Under the pieces are notes generated by a model that worked only from the letters and a program-made list of their open reading frames with translations, did no database searches and was not told the DNA's origin. A program made the position numbers and the translations under genes. A stretch of DNA of 64,000 nt from Methylobacterium sp. WL1 (GTDB lineage: Bacteria; Pseudomonadota; Alphaproteobacteria; Rhizobiales; Beijerinckiaceae): positions 4,009,001-4,073,000 of the forward strand of contig NZ_CP042823.1 in the NCBI RefSeq assembly GCF_008000895.1, given 5' to 3'. Positions 1-7,859 of this stretch are shown here, one piece after another; within the stretch, counting starts at the first letter, position 1; every line of letters starts with the position of its first letter.

Positions 1-222
1 TCGTACGGCCCAGGATATCGCCTCTACTACGTTCGGCGGGGCGAGGTGACCTACCGGCTTCTGAACGGCGGCGCCAAGTCCAGTCAGGATCGAGATATTC
101 AGAAAGCCAAGGCCCTGGCCAAACATCTTACGGTATCACCTGATGTCCTTCACGCCTTTCGACGCCTCGGAGTTCCTCGACAGCGAGGAAGCGATCGCCG
201 AATATCTCGCGGCCGCGCTTGA
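1..222 (+). CDS. RelE/HigB-like addiction-module toxin, 5' end outside window
   Basis: The open frame from base 1 encodes SYGPGYRLYYVRRGEV, then LLNGGAKSSQDRDIQKAKAL. This is the C-terminal core of small RelE/ParE-superfamily 'addiction module killer' proteins, which typically act as ribosome-dependent mRNA interferases. The N-terminal half lies before the window. In this frame the ORF runs to a TGA at 220-222 and overlaps the antitoxin by 80 nt. A TGA at 141-143 in another frame would overlap the antitoxin ATG, as is usual for these pairs, so a one-base error near 135 is possible. The family call is firm; the exact end is not. Confidence 0.7.
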   Translation, partial: SYGPGYRLYYVRRGEVTYRLLNGGAKSSQDRDIQKAKALAKHLTVSPDVLHAFRRLGVPRQRGSDRRISRGRA

Positions 223-427
223 GGATCCCGATCCCGAGCTGTTCGTCGCGGCGCTCGGTGATGTCGCCAAGGCGCGCGGCATGAGCCAGATCGCCCGGGA
301 GGCCGGCCTGGGGCGGGAAAGCCTGTACAAGGCGCTGACCCCGGGCTCGAAGCTGCGCTACGAGACTGTGCGCAAAGTCATTGACGCGCTCGGCGTCAAG
401 CTGACCGTGGCGACCGGCGCCTCGTAA
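143..427 (+). CDS. Addiction-module antidote protein (HigA-like HTH)
   Basis: A 94-residue protein whose C-terminal half is a Cro/HigA-like helix-turn-helix (GMSQIAREAGLGRESLYKAL, about residues 46-65), followed by a PGSKLRYETVRKVIDALG tail. This is typical of the antitoxins paired with RelE-like killer proteins. It would bind and neutralise the upstream toxin and repress the shared promoter. The start overlaps the upstream toxin reading frame, which implies translational coupling. The pair sits where GTA gene g15 would be expected downstream of g14. The last codons lie antisense to the 3' end of the g14 ORF. Confidence 0.85.
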   Translation: MSFTPFDASEFLDSEEAIAEYLAAALEDPDPELFVAALGDVAKARGMSQIAREAGLGRESLYKALTPGSKLRYETVRKVIDALGVKLTVATGAS

Positions 428-882
428 GGGGCCTGCGGAAAGCGGAACACCCCGGTCAGGTGCCGGCGCCACCACGCCGTGAGCGCGACCTCGGCGACCG
501 TGGCGTTGTCGTGGGCGTGGATCATGGCACCGTCGCCGGTGGCGATGGCGCAGTGGCGGGCCGGGAGGTGGCGGCGGAAGGCGAAGAGCAGCACGTCGCC
601 CGGACGGGGCGGGTCTCCGGCGGACGGCACCGGCACGAGGTGGCGCGCCGCCGCCTCGGTGAGGGGATCGGTCCCCGGGGCGGCGGATTCGGCCCAGGTG
701 GCTGCATAGGGCGGCACCGGTTCCGGCTCGGCGCCGTAGAGCCCGCGCCAGACCCCGCGCAGCAGGCCCAGGCAGTCGCAGCCGACCCCGCGCAAGGAGG
801 CCTGGTGCCGGTAGGGCGTGCCGAGCCACAGCCGCGCCTCGCCGAGGGCGGCCACGCCCATGTCCCGCCGCATTGCGCTCAT
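358..882 (-). CDS. GTA g14: NlpC/P60-family phage cell-wall peptidase
   Basis: The protein contains ARLWLGTPYRHQASLRGVGC followed by DCLGLLRG, the catalytic-Cys region of NlpC/P60 peptidases. PGDVLLFAFRRHLPARHCAI further on is the His-containing half. It matches the 'putative phage cell wall peptidase' encoded by g14 of alphaproteobacterial GTAs, a tail-tip enzyme that cuts peptidoglycan during DNA entry. The ATG at 882 overlaps the g13 stop (ATGA). Homologs end shortly after the GVFRFPQ segment (about 440). The last 25 or so codons here run antisense through the antitoxin gene, which suggests that the natural end was lost when the toxin-antitoxin block arrived, or that a base is missing. Confidence 0.85.
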   Translation of the reverse strand: MSAMRRDMGVAALGEARLWLGTPYRHQASLRGVGCDCLGLLRGVWRGLYGAEPEPVPPYAATWAESAAPGTDPLTEAAARHLVPVPSAGDPPRPGDVLLFAFRRHLPARHCAIATGDGAMIHAHDNATVAEVALTAWWRRHLTGVFRFPQAPYEAPVATVSLTPSASMTLRTVS

Positions 883-1754
883 CGGAACAAGCTCCCGCCG
901 TCGAGGACGGGCTCCGAGCCCGGCACCGCACGCATCACCGCGTCGTTGCCGGGCATGTGCGGGAAGCCCTGGAAGTTGATCGCGTTGGCGAAGCGGTCCC
1001 GGCAGGTGGCCAGCCGCTTGTCGCATCCGGCCGAGACGCTGAAGGCATCCCCCGGGGTCACCGGCCGGGCCGGGACCGTCCACAGCTCGACCAGCCCGCC
1101 GAGCTGAAGCCGCACATCCGCGGCGAGCCCCGCATTGGCACCCGTCTCCCAGGTGAGCGTCCCGCCGGTGAACAGCCCGTCCGCGAAGCGACCCGCCAGC
1201 GACACCGCAAGCGTCGCCGGCTCCGGAAGGCCGGTGACCCGGCCGGTGGTGCGCCAGGCGGCGAGATCGACCCGGCAGCGGGCATCGCCGAGGTCGGCCC
1301 CGCAGGTGGCCCGGAAGGTCCGGCCGCGCTCGGCATCGAGCCGGTGGGCGAGGCCGCGCAGCTCGGCCACGAAGGCGTCGCCCTCCCGGCGCACCTCGCC
1401 GATCGTGCCGACATCCAGCAGCAGGCGCGTCTCGGGGGCGGTCCAGTCGGCCAGCCAGGTCTCCACCGACGCGCCGTCGTAGAGGCCGCCCGCGATGTCG
1501 GCCTCGGTGAGCCCGAGCGCGCTCAGCGCCCCGGCCACGTCGCCCCCGGAGACCGCGAAGCCGGATTCGGCGCTGGCCTCGGCCGCGTCCAGCCCGGTCC
1601 GGGCCTCGTGGACCAGGCCCGAGAGGGTCAGGTCGCGGTCATGGTCGGTGAAGCCGAGGGCGGCCCCGTCGCGCCGGCGCAGGGTCCAGCACCGGCACAG
1701 GGTGGTCACGCCGCCCGCGAGATGGGCCGCGAAGGCATCGGGGATGGCACGCAT
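879..1754 (-). CDS. GTA g13: DUF2163 baseplate protein
   Basis: A 291-residue protein starting MRAIPDAFAAHLAGGVTTLC with the downstream segment GAALGFTDHDRDL, which is diagnostic of the DUF2163 family. The C-terminal part contains several Cys residues (CGADLGDARCRVDL, CDKRLATCRDRF), matching the C-terminal FAD/BR0599-like domain of these proteins. In RcGTA this protein is part of the baseplate hub beneath the tail. The stop overlaps the g14 start and the gene follows g12 by 9 nt, so the g12-g13-g14 order is intact. The frame is uninterrupted. Confidence 0.92.
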   Translation of the reverse strand: MRAIPDAFAAHLAGGVTTLCRCWTLRRRDGAALGFTDHDRDLTLSGLVHEARTGLDAAEASAESGFAVSGGDVAGALSALGLTEADIAGGLYDGASVETWLADWTAPETRLLLDVGTIGEVRREGDAFVAELRGLAHRLDAERGRTFRATCGADLGDARCRVDLAAWRTTGRVTGLPEPATLAVSLAGRFADGLFTGGTLTWETGANAGLAADVRLQLGGLVELWTVPARPVTPGDAFSVSAGCDKRLATCRDRFANAINFQGFPHMPGNDAVMRAVPGSEPVLDGGSLFR

Positions 1755-1763
1755 CGTTGTCCC

Positions 1764-2405
1764 TCACGGCACGATCTCGACCAGCGGCACCTTGGGGATC
1801 TCGCCGGCCGTGAAGGCCGCAAGGTCGATGGTGAGGTCGTCGGTGTCGAACCGGACCGGCACGTCGAAGGCGAAGCCCGCCGTGACGGCGGCGCCCTTGG
1901 CCGGGACGTGCCCGCCCGCGAAGGTGACGAGCCCGGTAGCCGGGTCGCACGCGAAGGCGTCGGCGCCGACCTCCCGGCCGGCCAGGGCGACCCGGACGCT
2001 GCCGGCGACCGGCTTGGCGATGCGCCGGCGGTAGGGCGCGAAGCCGGACCCGTAGGACTTGGTCAGCGCGAACGTCGCCGTGGCGCCGTCGCCGGCGCCG
2101 AGCGGCTGGTCGAGGGGGCCGATCGCCCGCCCGGGCGGCCCGGAGCGGAAATCGACCCGGTCGCGGTAGCGGAAGCCGTACAGCCTTCCGCGCCGCTCCT
2201 CGAAGAACGCCAGCACCGCATGGAGCGCGTCGAGCCCGCGCACCCCGAACCCGGCATCGTAGCGGCGCCGGGAATCGGCCCAGCGGCCGTTGCGGTGCTC
2301 CCGCCCCGAGGCCAGCGTGACGATCTCGGTGAGCCGCTGCGGCCCGCCGCTGCCGCGCAGCGACACGTCGAGGGGAAACAGCATTTCGTGGAAGGCGTCG
2401 GCCAT
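1764..2405 (-). CDS. GTA g12: DUF2460 distal tail protein
   Basis: A 213-residue protein beginning MADAFHEMLFPLDVSLRGSG, with GREHRNGRWADSRRRYDAG and GRLYGFRYRDRVDF. These are hallmark segments of the DUF2460 family, the GTA g12 or distal tail protein that links tail tube and baseplate. The ATG at 2405 gives the family N-terminus. The frame is clean. In the canonical order g11 lies immediately upstream, but here a plus-strand dioxygenase gene of about 1 kb has been inserted between them. Confidence 0.92.
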   Translation of the reverse strand: MADAFHEMLFPLDVSLRGSGGPQRLTEIVTLASGREHRNGRWADSRRRYDAGFGVRGLDALHAVLAFFEERRGRLYGFRYRDRVDFRSGPPGRAIGPLDQPLGAGDGATATFALTKSYGSGFAPYRRRIAKPVAGSVRVALAGREVGADAFACDPATGLVTFAGGHVPAKGAAVTAGFAFDVPVRFDTDDLTIDLAAFTAGEIPKVPLVEIVP

Positions 2406-2680
2406 GGCGCGATGATCCCGTGTTGGAGCCCGATCCGGCGAAGACCCGATCCCGGTCGGGCGACGGGAGAAGGCCCCCCCTGCCGGCAGCCGGCGGCCGG
2501 GAAAAGTCTTTCGGAAAACGCCGGAACTTCGAAAACGCCGTTCATCGACAATCGGCACACACCGGTCAAAGATCATGGAAGACGCGCCACGATCCGCCGA
2601 AGATCTCGATGCTCGAAAAGGCTTCGAAACTCTTGCGCGATCAGTACGGGCCGTCACCGACCGACCGAAGGAGTTTTCCG

Positions 2681-3694
2681 ATGAGTGCCGTCCTGCAGTC
2701 CCTGCACCCCAATCTCGACATCCGCCGGGTCGCCGGCCGCATCGGCGCGGAGATCCGCGGCGTCGCGCTCTCGGGCGACCTCGATGCCGGGACGGTGGCG
2801 GCGATCCGCCAGGCGCTGCTCACCCACAAGGTGGTGTTCTTCCGCGACCAGAGCCTCGACGAATCCGGCCAGGAGGCGTTCGGACGGCGCCTGGGCGAGC
2901 TCGTCCCGCACCCGACCGTGCCGTCGCTCCCCGGGACCGCGGGAATCCTCGACCTCGACGCCAGCCGGGGCGAGCGGGCGAGTTCCTGGCACACCGACGT
3001 GACCTTCGTGCCGGCCTATCCGGCGATCTCGATCCTGCGCGCCGTGACCCTGCCGGCCTATGGCGGCGACACCCTCTGGGCCAACACGGCGGCGGCCTAC
3101 ACGGACCTGCCCGAGCCGCTTCGCGCGCTGGCCGACCGGCTCTGGGCGCTGCATTCCAACGTCTACGACTACGTCGGCGGGCGGGTGAACGTCACCGAGG
3201 CCGGCCGTCGCCGGCACGACGAGGTGTTCACCCGGACCGTCCACGAGGCCGAGCACCCGCTGGTGCACGTCCATCCGGAGACCGGCGAACGCTCGCTGAT
3301 CGTCGGGCACTTCATCCAGCGCATCCTCGGGCTCACGACCTCGGATTCGCAGCACCTGCTGGCGATTTTCCACGACTACGCGACCCGTCCGGAGAACACG
3401 GTGCGCTGGTCCTGGCGGTTGGGCGACGTGGCGATCTGGGACAACCGGGCCACAGTGCACCGCGCGGTGGACGATTACGGCGACCAGCCCCGGGTGGTCC
3501 GCCGCGTGACCCTCGAAGGCGCCCCCGCGGTGAGCGTCGACGGACGCCGCAGCCGCCCCGCGAGGCGGCGGCCAGCAAAGCGGCGTGAGGGGCGGTCACG
3601 TCGCCCGCTGCCCCGCGCGACCGCGCGGGCGAGGCTCGCCGTCACCTGCGCCTCCGAGCGGCGGAAGGCGCCGGGGTCGGGGTGGCGATGTTGA
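2681..3694 (+). CDS. TauD/TfdA-family Fe(II)/2-oxoglutarate-dependent dioxygenase
   Basis: The sequence shows the TauD/TfdA fold: the metal motif SSWHTDVTF (His-x-Asp) at about residues 104-112, the distal His in ATVHRAVDDYGD, and the 2-oxoglutarate-binding Arg in VVRRVTLEG. Such enzymes hydroxylate sulfonates, chlorophenoxyacetates or similar acids. The substrate here cannot be inferred, so no tauD symbol is given. The ATG at 2681 follows AAGGAG at 2668. The natural C-terminus is probably reached by a +1 shift near 3557, giving PREAAASKAA and a stop at 3586-3588 (302 residues). As given, the ORF reads on into the antisense of g11. It is an insert between GTA genes g11 and g12. Confidence 0.85.
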   Translation: MSAVLQSLHPNLDIRRVAGRIGAEIRGVALSGDLDAGTVAAIRQALLTHKVVFFRDQSLDESGQEAFGRRLGELVPHPTVPSLPGTAGILDLDASRGERASSWHTDVTFVPAYPAISILRAVTLPAYGGDTLWANTAAAYTDLPEPLRALADRLWALHSNVYDYVGGRVNVTEAGRRRHDEVFTRTVHEAEHPLVHVHPETGERSLIVGHFIQRILGLTTSDSQHLLAIFHDYATRPENTVRWSWRLGDVAIWDNRATVHRAVDDYGDQPRVVRRVTLEGAPAVSVDGRRSRPARRRPAKRREGRSRRPLPRATARARLAVTCASERRKAPGSGWRC

Positions 3695-4171
3695 CCGTGA
3701 CGGAGACCGGCCGGGCTGCGCCGCCGCCCGCGGCGACGCCGAGGCGGCCGTCCGGGCCGCGGTTCAGCGACAGGATCGCCTCGGGCCCGGCCTCGCCCAT
3801 CAGGCCGGTGCCGTTGGCCATCGGAAAGTAGGTCGGCGCGGCCACCACCCCGCCGGCCGCGAAGGGCTGGACCTGTCCGCCCTGGAACACCCCGCCCCTG
3901 GCGAAGCCGGTCTCGCTGCCGGCGCCCGCCCTGAGCACGGCGTTGACCAGGCCGGAGATGCCGGAGCGGATCGGGCCGGCGGCCGCCCGCCCGCCGCGCC
4001 GGCGAGCTTGCTGCCGATCGTGCCGAGCACGCCGTCGAGGCTGCGCCCCGAGGCGGCCCCGCGGGTGAGCGCCGAATCCAGGCTGCGCCCGAAATTCTTG
4101 GCGAGCTGGTCCAAGGTCTCGAGTTGCTTGATCCGGGCGGCATCCTGCGGATCGGGATCGGCGTCGCTCAT
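3596..4171 (-). pseudogene. GTA g11: short phage tail tape-measure-like protein, frameshifted
   Basis: The start is MSDADPDPQDAARIKQLETL. A second frame then carries ARGGVFQGGQVQPFAAGGVV, APTYFPMANGTGLMGEAG and VTVNIATP, and a third carries GAFRRSEAQVTASLARAVAR. Together these are the ordered parts of the GTA g11 'lambda minor tail/tape-measure' family of about 190 residues. Frame changes fall near 3985 and 3680, and a third near 3600 is needed to use the stop at 3596-3598. Adding three bases gives exactly 193 codons, close to the usual length. It probably encodes an intact protein in the organism. Confidence 0.75.
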
Positions 4172-4273
4172 CGGGCGGCCCTCCTGGTTGGTCGGGGTCA
4201 GCGTGGTGCCAACACCCGGGATCCCAAAGGGCTCAGCCCTTTGGCCGGGTCAGGGGTGGAGCCCCGGCTCCGT

Positions 4274-4482
4274 TCACGGGCCCGGATCCGGATAGGCGGC
4301 GAGCAGGCGCTCGAACCCGTCGCGGCTCAGAGGCTCCGGGCCGCGGCGGCGGCCGAGCGCGGCGGCGAACTCGCGGGGCGTGGCCGCCCAGAAGGCGGCG
4401 GGATTCCAGCCGAGCGCCCCGAGGCCGAGGGTGAGGGCGTCGTCCCAGGGAAAGGCCGTGGCTCGAGCCGGCGCCGACGCAT
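4274..4482 (-). CDS. rcc01693-type GTA tail assembly protein, start uncertain
   Basis: The frame encodes FPWDDALTLGLGALGWNPAA then FWAATPREFAAALG and ends LLAAYPDPGP. This pattern matches the small proteins of about 65 residues encoded between g10 and g11 in alphaproteobacterial GTAs (rcc01693 family, resembling tail assembly chaperones). No start codon exists in this frame before it runs into the end of the previous gene. The ATG at 4482 is one base out of frame, so a missing base near 4460 is likely. It directly follows g10. Confidence 0.65.
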
Positions 4483-4500
4483 AACCGTCGGGCGCCGGCC

Positions 4501-4838
4501 CTACCGAGGGTTTGCGGGGCCCGGCGCCTCCCCGAACGCGGCGGCGAGCACTTCGCCCAGGGCGGTGGAGATCGCTTCCAGCCCGCCGGCGAGCGGCAGG
4601 CGCGCCACCGCATCGTCGTCGAGGGCGTGGCCGCCGCCGCGCAGGGCCGCCCCAGCAGGGCGATGAGGTCCAGGGCCGAGACCCGGCCGCCATCGAAGCG
4701 TTCGGCCAGGCCGACGAGGTCGCCGGCCTTGAGCGCGCCCTCCAGTTCGGCCAGCGCGCCGAGGGTCAGGCACAGGGTGTAGCGATGGCCGGCGAGCTGG
4801 AGCGGCACCTCGCCGCGGATCCGGTTGGCATGGCTCAA
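4501..4838 (-). pseudogene. GTA g10-like 'gene transfer agent family protein', one frameshift
   Basis: Reading from a TTG at 4838 that overlaps the g9 stop (TTGA), the product starts SHANRIRGEVPLQLAGHRYT, LCLTLGALAELE. It shifts frame near 4650 and continues ALDDDAVARLPLAGGLEAIS, LGEVLAAAFGEAPG. This is the GTA-specific family (GTA_gp10-like, tail-assembly-chaperone-like) always found just after the major tail protein. Adding one base gives 113 codons, which is normal for the family. The break lies in a GC-rich stretch and is probably a sequence error. Confidence 0.75.
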
Positions 4839-5245
4839 GCCGCCGTGAAGGCGAGCACGCCCGCCGAGTCGAGGCTGATGTCGAAGGTGACCTCGCCGGC
4901 ATGGTCGCCCCGGTATTCGAGGCTCGCGATCTGGAACGGGCCCTCCAGGGTCCCGAAGGCCGGCACGACCACCTGGAAGGTCTCGATCGCGCCCTCGAAG
5001 AAGATCAGCCGCAGGCGCAGGTCCGAGGCCTGATCGCGGAACACCCCGGCGCCGGCGATCGCGGCCCGGCGCACGCCGGCCCCGGCCAGCAGCTCGCGCC
5101 AGCGGCCGGTGGAGTCCGCGTTGGTGACGTCCACGGTCTCCGCGTTGAGGGTGATCTGCCGGGTGCGCAGGCCCGCCACCGCCAGAAAGCCGCCCGCGCC
5201 GTCGCCGGCCCGGAGCAGCAGGTCCTTGCCCTTCTGTGCGCCCAT
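4835..5245 (-). CDS. GTA g9: major tail protein (TP901-1 family)
   Basis: A 136-residue protein with MGAQKGKDLLLRAGDGAGGF, LRTRQITLNAETVDVTNADS and GRWRELLAGAGVR. These are textbook segments of the TP901-1 family major tail protein of GTAs, which polymerises into the tail tube. The ATG at 5245 is the family start. The gene is intact and lies between g8 and the g10-like gene in the canonical order. Confidence 0.94.
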   Translation of the reverse strand: MGAQKGKDLLLRAGDGAGGFLAVAGLRTRQITLNAETVDVTNADSTGRWRELLAGAGVRRAAIAGAGVFRDQASDLRLRLIFFEGAIETFQVVVPAFGTLEGPFQIASLEYRGDHAGEVTFDISLDSAGVLAFTAA

Positions 5246-5305
5246 CGGTTCCCTCCTGCCTCATCGCAATCGAACGTGCCGTGCGTGTCAGGCACCGCGC
5301 CCACC

Positions 5306-5722
5306 TCAAAGGGTCTCGGTGACGGCCTCGATCGTCAGGGTGGCGCGGGCCTCGCCGGTGCGGGCGTCGCGGCTCGCCCTGATCGCCCGGACCCGCAGGG
5401 TGACGAGGCGGCAGCCCTGGAGCGGCAGGGCGGCGTCGGTGAGGAGCGCGGCCATGCGGGCGGCCGCGTCCAGCGCGGTGCGGACCGAGCCGGGCTTGGC
5501 GATCACCGCGATGGCGTGGCTGTGGCGGTGGCGCTCGGCGCCGTCGACGGAATCGTCCACGCTCTCGGCGTCGCCGAACAGGGCGTAGACCGGCACCGAA
5601 CCCCGGGGTGGCTCGTCGTGGAGCCGGACTTTTCCGCCGAGCAGGGCGGCCAGCGCGGCGTCGCCGGAGAAGCGGGCGATCAGGCCGGCGCGCAGGGCCA
5701 GGAGCGGGCTGGGGTCGCTCAC
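5306..5722 (-). CDS. GTA g8: DUF3168 tail terminator/completion protein
   Basis: A 138-residue DUF3168-type protein (LLALRAGLIARFSGDAALAA, VRLHDEPPRGSVPVYALFGD, then HSHAIAVIAKPGS). In GTA particles this is the tail terminator or tail completion protein at the head-tail interface. It starts with GTG at 5722, overlapping the g7 stop as GTGA, which suggests coupled translation. The frame is intact. Confidence 0.9.
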   Translation of the reverse strand: MSDPSPLLALRAGLIARFSGDAALAALLGGKVRLHDEPPRGSVPVYALFGDAESVDDSVDGAERHRHSHAIAVIAKPGSVRTALDAAARMAALLTDAALPLQGCRLVTLRVRAIRASRDARTGEARATLTIEAVTETL

Positions 5723-6071
5723 GACGCGCTCTCCCGAACCAGCTCCTCGACGTGGCAGACGAGGTCGCGGCCCCGCGCGTCCGGCTCGCCGACGGCGCGG
5801 ATCGCGAAGCGGCGGGGCCGGCGGCGAGCCGCATGGTCGGGTCGAGGGCGACCCCGGCGCGCAGGGTGACCCGGTAGGCGGGCAGCGTGTCGGTCCGGCC
5901 GCCCGCCGGGCGGTCGGCGAGGCCCGCCGGGGTGATCGCGCCCCACAGGACCGGGCCGGCCACGAAGCGGCGCAGCACGCCCCCGAACCCGTCGGGCTGC
6001 TCCAGGGGCCGTTCGAGCACGAAGCGGCGGCGCCGGGCGCCGAGCGCAGGGTGGTGCGGATTGGGCGCCAT
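5719..6071 (-). pseudogene. GTA g7: head-tail adaptor/closure protein, one frameshift
   Basis: The N-terminal frame reads RRRRFVLERPLEQPDGFGGV and GPVLWGAITPAGLADR, and the C-terminal frame reads RFAIRAVGEPDARGRDLVCH then VEELVRESAS. Joined near 5820 they make a phage head-tail adaptor (HK97 gp10/SPP1 gp16-like) of about 118 residues. Two ATGs are possible (6095 and 6071). The second gives the usual short N-terminus. One added base restores the frame, so this is probably a sequencing artefact rather than a dead gene. Confidence 0.75.
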
Positions 6072-6112
6072 CGGGGCTGCTCCAGTGGGTCGCATGCGGA
6101 CAGGGCGGCGGA

Positions 6113-6673
6113 TCACAGGCGCATCCGCCGGAACGGCGCGGCGAGGTCGGCGGCATCGGTGCGGACGGCATCCGGCTCGTCGCCGCGGTGCTCGTAGCGG
6201 GCGGCGGCCAGCCGCAGGATCGCGAGCCGCAGGGGCGCCGGCAGCGGCGGGCCGTCGCCCCCGAACCCGGCCGCGACCTCGATCAGGATCGTCCGACCAG
6301 CCGGGTCCGGAACGTTTGCGTCGATCAGCAGGCCCGGCGCCTCGACCGGCTCCGGCCCCAGGCGGACCAGGCCGGCGGCGAGTTCGGTGACGCCCTTCGC
6401 GTCCGCGAAGCCGGCGCGGACGAGCGCCACGAGCGGGCTCAGCGGCAAGGCCAGCCGGCCGTTGGCGGGCCAGGAATCGAGGGCGATCCGGTAGCGGCCC
6501 GGGACCAGGATGCGGCGGGCCTCGATCTCCAGGCTGGCCCGGACCGCGGTGATCAGGGCCTGGAGCAGCCCGTCCTCGGTGCCGCCGTCGTCGGAGTCGA
6601 AACGCAGGTAGGCCCGCAGCTCGGCGACGGTCACCGGCTCGACCACGGCCCCGTCGGCGCGTATCGGGATCAT
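6113..6673 (-). CDS. GTA g6: phiE125 gp8/gp6-like head-tail connector
   Basis: A 186-residue protein: VVEPVTVAELRAYLRFDSDD, LITAVRASLEIEARRILVPG, RYRIALDSWP, LPLSPLVALV. This is the phage head-tail connector family encoded by GTA g6, which sits under the portal. The ATG at 6673 gives the expected MIPIR start. Upstream, g5 would be adjacent in a normal cluster, but about 3 kb of plus-strand host-type genes (two proteases, dps) separate them here. The frame is clean. Confidence 0.9.
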   Translation of the reverse strand: MIPIRADGAVVEPVTVAELRAYLRFDSDDGGTEDGLLQALITAVRASLEIEARRILVPGRYRIALDSWPANGRLALPLSPLVALVRAGFADAKGVTELAAGLVRLGPEPVEAPGLLIDANVPDPAGRTILIEVAAGFGGDGPPLPAPLRLAILRLAAARYEHRGDEPDAVRTDAADLAAPFRRMRL

Positions 6674-6704
6674 CGCGTTGCCCCCTCACAGGTCATTGTT
6701 CCGA

Positions 6705-7454
6705 ATGCCGGTTCCGAAGCGCCGCCGGGCGGCCCTCACCGTCCCGGCCACCGTCCTGGCTGCGGCCCTGTCGCTGGCGGCCGGTCCGGCCCGCGCGATC
6801 GTCGGCGGCGCCGAGGCGCAGGCCGGCGGGGCCGTGATGGTCCTGTCGTCGAAGGGCGGCGTCTGCACCGGCGTGGTACTCGCCCCCGACACGGTGCTGA
6901 CCGCCGCCCATTGCGCCGCCGCCGGGCAGGAGCATCGGATCCATTTTCGCGACGAGGCCGGGGCGCCGGTCCTGGTCGAGGTGGCGGGCCGGGCGATCCA
7001 TCCGGGCTACGATGCCGGCGGCGCCTCGGGCCGCCGGCGGTCCATCGACCTCGCGCTCCTGCGCACCGCGACGCCGCTGCCAGCGCGCTTCGCCCCGGTG
7101 ACCCTGGGCGCCGCGCTACCCCGGGCCGGCGAACGCCTGACCCTGTCGGGCTACGGCGCCGCCAGGGCCGGCGACCCGCGCTCGACCGGAACCTACCGCA
7201 GCGTCGGCTTGCCGGTGATCGAGCCGCACGGGCCGAGCCGCATCCTGGTCTGGCTGAAGGGTGCGGCCGGTGGGGGCTGCCAGGGCGATTCCGGCGGCCC
7301 GATCACCGCTCCGGACGGGTCCGTGCTGGCGCTGGCCGCCTGGGTCGGCGGGACCTGCGGCGGCCTCACCCAGGGTGTCCTGGTGGGACCGCAGCGCGGC
7401 TGGATCGACCGGGTGTTGGTGGGATGGGGCCGGGATGCGCGGTGGGGCGGCTGA
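6705..7454 (+). CDS. Secreted trypsin-like serine protease (S1)
   Basis: The N-terminal signal peptide is KRRRAALTVPATVLAAALSL followed by an AGPARA cleavage region, then IVGGAEAQAGG, the classical chymotrypsin-fold mature N-terminus. The catalytic triad is visible: His in LTAAHC, Asp in SIDLALLR, Ser in GDSGGP. The length (about 249 residues) is normal for a bacterial secreted trypsin. The ATG at 6705 is preferred over an earlier in-frame start because it sits just before the signal sequence. It is divergent from g6 and 32 nt away. Its place inside the GTA cluster is unusual, and no role in particle biology can be inferred. Confidence 0.9.
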   Translation: MPVPKRRRAALTVPATVLAAALSLAAGPARAIVGGAEAQAGGAVMVLSSKGGVCTGVVLAPDTVLTAAHCAAAGQEHRIHFRDEAGAPVLVEVAGRAIHPGYDAGGASGRRRSIDLALLRTATPLPARFAPVTLGAALPRAGERLTLSGYGAARAGDPRSTGTYRSVGLPVIEPHGPSRILVWLKGAAGGGCQGDSGGPITAPDGSVLALAAWVGGTCGGLTQGVLVGPQRGWIDRVLVGWGRDARWGG

Positions 7455-7537
7455 CGGGCCGCCCGTGACGTGCGATCGCGAGGCAAGGCCGCGGTTCGCG
7501 CTCTTGTGAGTTGAGATGACGGCTGAGAACTCAAATC

Positions 7538-7650
7538 GTCATTCCGGGGCGCCGCAGGCGAGCCCGGAATCCAGAACCGTGGACGGCGCAAGACCTGGCT
7601 GAACCCGCGTTTCTGGGTTCCGGGCTCCGCTGCGCGGCCCCGGAATGACG
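7538..7650. repeat. Dispersed palindromic intergenic repeat, copy 1
   Basis: The outer arms begin CGTCATTCCGGGGC and end CCCCGGAATGACG, enclosing two related GC-rich half-elements. The whole unit can fold into a large hairpin. A related copy lies at 49824-49937 in the opposite orientation. The unit fills most of the 405-bp gap between the two proteases, where no other feature was seen. Confidence 0.8.
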
Positions 7651-7859
7651 GGGTTGGGGTGTGAGCCGACAGATCCACCGTTGATCGGCCACGCGATCGA
7701 AGCTCCACCGCTGCCGATCAAAGTCTTCTTCCAACTCGCATCACCTGCCCATCCGGAACCGCAGCTTGGCCGGTTCATTGCCTTGCTCTAGGCTCCCTCG
7801 GCGCCGCGCCCCTGGCCGCGGCGTCCCACCTTGCGCCGCGAGCGCCCCCGGAGTGCCCG

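Noticed and set aside
873..2684. 603-codon plus-strand open frame across GTA g12-g13
   Set aside because: It runs antisense to two GTA genes with strong family matches. Its composition is typical of antisense frames in high-GC DNA.
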